Below, in pieces: positions 63,165 to 64,000 of a stretch of 64,000 nt of DNA; position 1 is the stretch's first letter; every line of letters starts with the position of its first letter. Position numbers and translations under genes: made by a program. This DNA is from Nonlabens antarcticus (GTDB taxonomy: Bacteria; Bacteroidota; Bacteroidia; Flavobacteriales; Flavobacteriaceae), in contig NZ_JADFCO010000062.1 in the NCBI RefSeq assembly GCF_015356755.1, positions 124,001-188,000 on the forward strand, read 5' to 3'. Below the pieces are notes generated by a model that saw only the letters and a list, made by a program, of their open reading frames with translations, was not told the DNA's origin and did not search any database.

Positions 63165-64000
63165 TTATCCCACGATTCTAGCCGATCTCAATCGCATCCA
63201 AATGTAAAATTGAAGTCCCAAAATCAAAGAGGCGGTGACTAAATGAGCAGCCTGTGAACCAAATGGAAAATCAACGTAATTCATTAGAATACCACTAATC
63301 ATAGTGATTATGATTAAGAAGGCAAGCCAGTAGTAAGATCTCTTAGGATGATTCCATTTTTTAATGGCTATATAAAAGAACCAAAAATGCAATAGCGTCA
63401 AAACGATGGAAAAACTGCGATGGATGAAAAATAAAACGGGACCATTTTCCAACCATTCAGAACTAAGGTTGTAGCCAAATAGATCTACTTGATGATCTAT
63501 ATATTGACGAACTTGAGTTCCCATGACTACTTGTACAAGGGTCAAAATTATTAATACGGAAGCGATATTTGCCAACTTCCCGTCGTTTTTGTAGCGGTTG
63601 TCAGGCGGTAGAACTTCATACAATAAGTAAATGAGTAAACCTACAATCAGCAGCGCTACAATCATATGTATCGTGATCAATACTGGTGACAGCAACGTAT
63701 CGACAACGATTTTACCTATCACTGCTTGTATCAACATCGATAGTAAAGCCACCACGGTAAGAATTGTAATTTTAGGTCTTGATTTAATAAACTGCAGCGA
63801 TAATAATGCTGCAATCAGCACTACTAATCCACCTAGAGCGCCTATTAATCTATTAATATACTCAGTCCAAGTATGAAACTTATTGAAAACCGCATAATCG
63901 TGTTTAGTGTAGGGTTCCCAATTTTCTGCCTTATAAGTGGTTGAGGTAAAGAAATCTTTTTTAGCAACTTGCAACGCTTCCTCGTGAATGATGACCATTC
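63165..64000 (-). CDS. ctaA: Heme A synthase CtaA/COX15, partial
   Basis: About 278 residues visible; the N-terminal part continues beyond the window. Motifs: YTKHDYAVFNKFHTWTEYINRLIGALGG (conserved His), LITIHMIVAL, FFIHRSFSIVL, AAHLVTASLI, the paired histidines that bind heme. About six membrane segments. Converts heme O to heme A for cytochrome oxidase. The frame stays open to the window edge. Confidence 0.93.
   Translation of the reverse strand, partial: MVIIHEEALQVAKKDFFTSTTYKAENWEPYTKHDYAVFNKFHTWTEYINRLIGALGGLVVLIAALLSLQFIKSRPKITILTVVALLSMLIQAVIGKIVVDTLLSPVLITIHMIVALLIVGLLIYLLYEVLPPDNRYKNDGKLANIASVLIILTLVQVVMGTQVRQYIDHQVDLFGYNLSSEWLENGPVLFFIHRSFSIVLTLLHFWFFYIAIKKWNHPKRSYYWLAFLIIITMISGILMNYVDFPFGSQAAHLVTASLILGLQFYIWMRLRSARIVG

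Overview
The window is chromosomal DNA of a member of the Flavobacteriaceae (Bacteroidota). The evidence is AT-rich intergenic DNA, TAnnTTTG-type -7 promoter elements, a type IX secretion type B (gliding-motility C-terminal) sorting domain, a TamB/Omp85 pair, a fused IcmF mutase, and many families typical of Bacteroidota (DUF2911, DUF3822, DUF4126, DUF6364/PIN). The genus is not certain. No prophage, insertion sequence, CRISPR array, tRNA or rRNA was seen.

Layout. 1-2.5 kb: end of ppk and a coupled ppx (polyphosphate). 2.6-6.8 kb: dnaX, RNase P RNA, rsmD and a DUF3822 gene. 7.6-15.7 kb: short RecD-like helicase, DUF4126 gene, kdsB, an alpha/beta hydrolase, lytic transglycosylase, cardiolipin synthase, half-size TSUP transporter, DUF2911 protein. 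16-21.4 kb: OsmC protein, then an overlapping four-gene operon on the minus strand (PIG-L deacetylase, an unannotated 44-residue membrane protein, sodium/solute symporter, GYF-like membrane protein). 21.5-27.3 kb: PIN/DUF6364 toxin-antitoxin pair, DUF1206 protein, icmF. 27.8-38.3 kb: surface protein, tamB and its Omp85 partner, DUF805 and endonuclease/exonuclease/phosphatase proteins. 38.3-43 kb: crcB, an SRPBCC/GyrI-like protein, and a NarL-type two-component operon. 43-50 kb: M28 peptidase, DUF302 lipoprotein, GH114-like lipoprotein, MscS channel, DUF2254 protein. 50.4-57.5 kb: a MarR-led beta-oxidation operon (marR, fused FadB, FadA, FadE) in which two four-helix-bundle (S23-type) genes sit between the enzymes. 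58-64 kb: T9SS cargo, ABC exporter, unknown kinase-like protein, nucleoid-associated protein, PRiA4b-ORF3-like protein, and the 3' part of ctaA.

Four things go beyond the gene list. (1) A 14-16 bp perfect palindrome (GCTTTCGCGAAAGC core) occurs 15 times, in proteins, in RNase P RNA and between genes, at surprisingly even spacing (about 4.4 kb). (2) Two nearly identical NarL-like 7-2-7 dyads flank the two-component operon. Each lies exactly 23 bp upstream of a -7 element; one precedes the operon and the other precedes an apparent, undescribed small RNA of about 80 nt with a strong terminator. (3) Both S23-type genes in the fad operon are bracketed by inverted repeats, like rRNA intervening sequences transplanted into an mRNA operon. 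(4) dnaX carries an A10 run at the place where a frameshift would make a gamma-like product.
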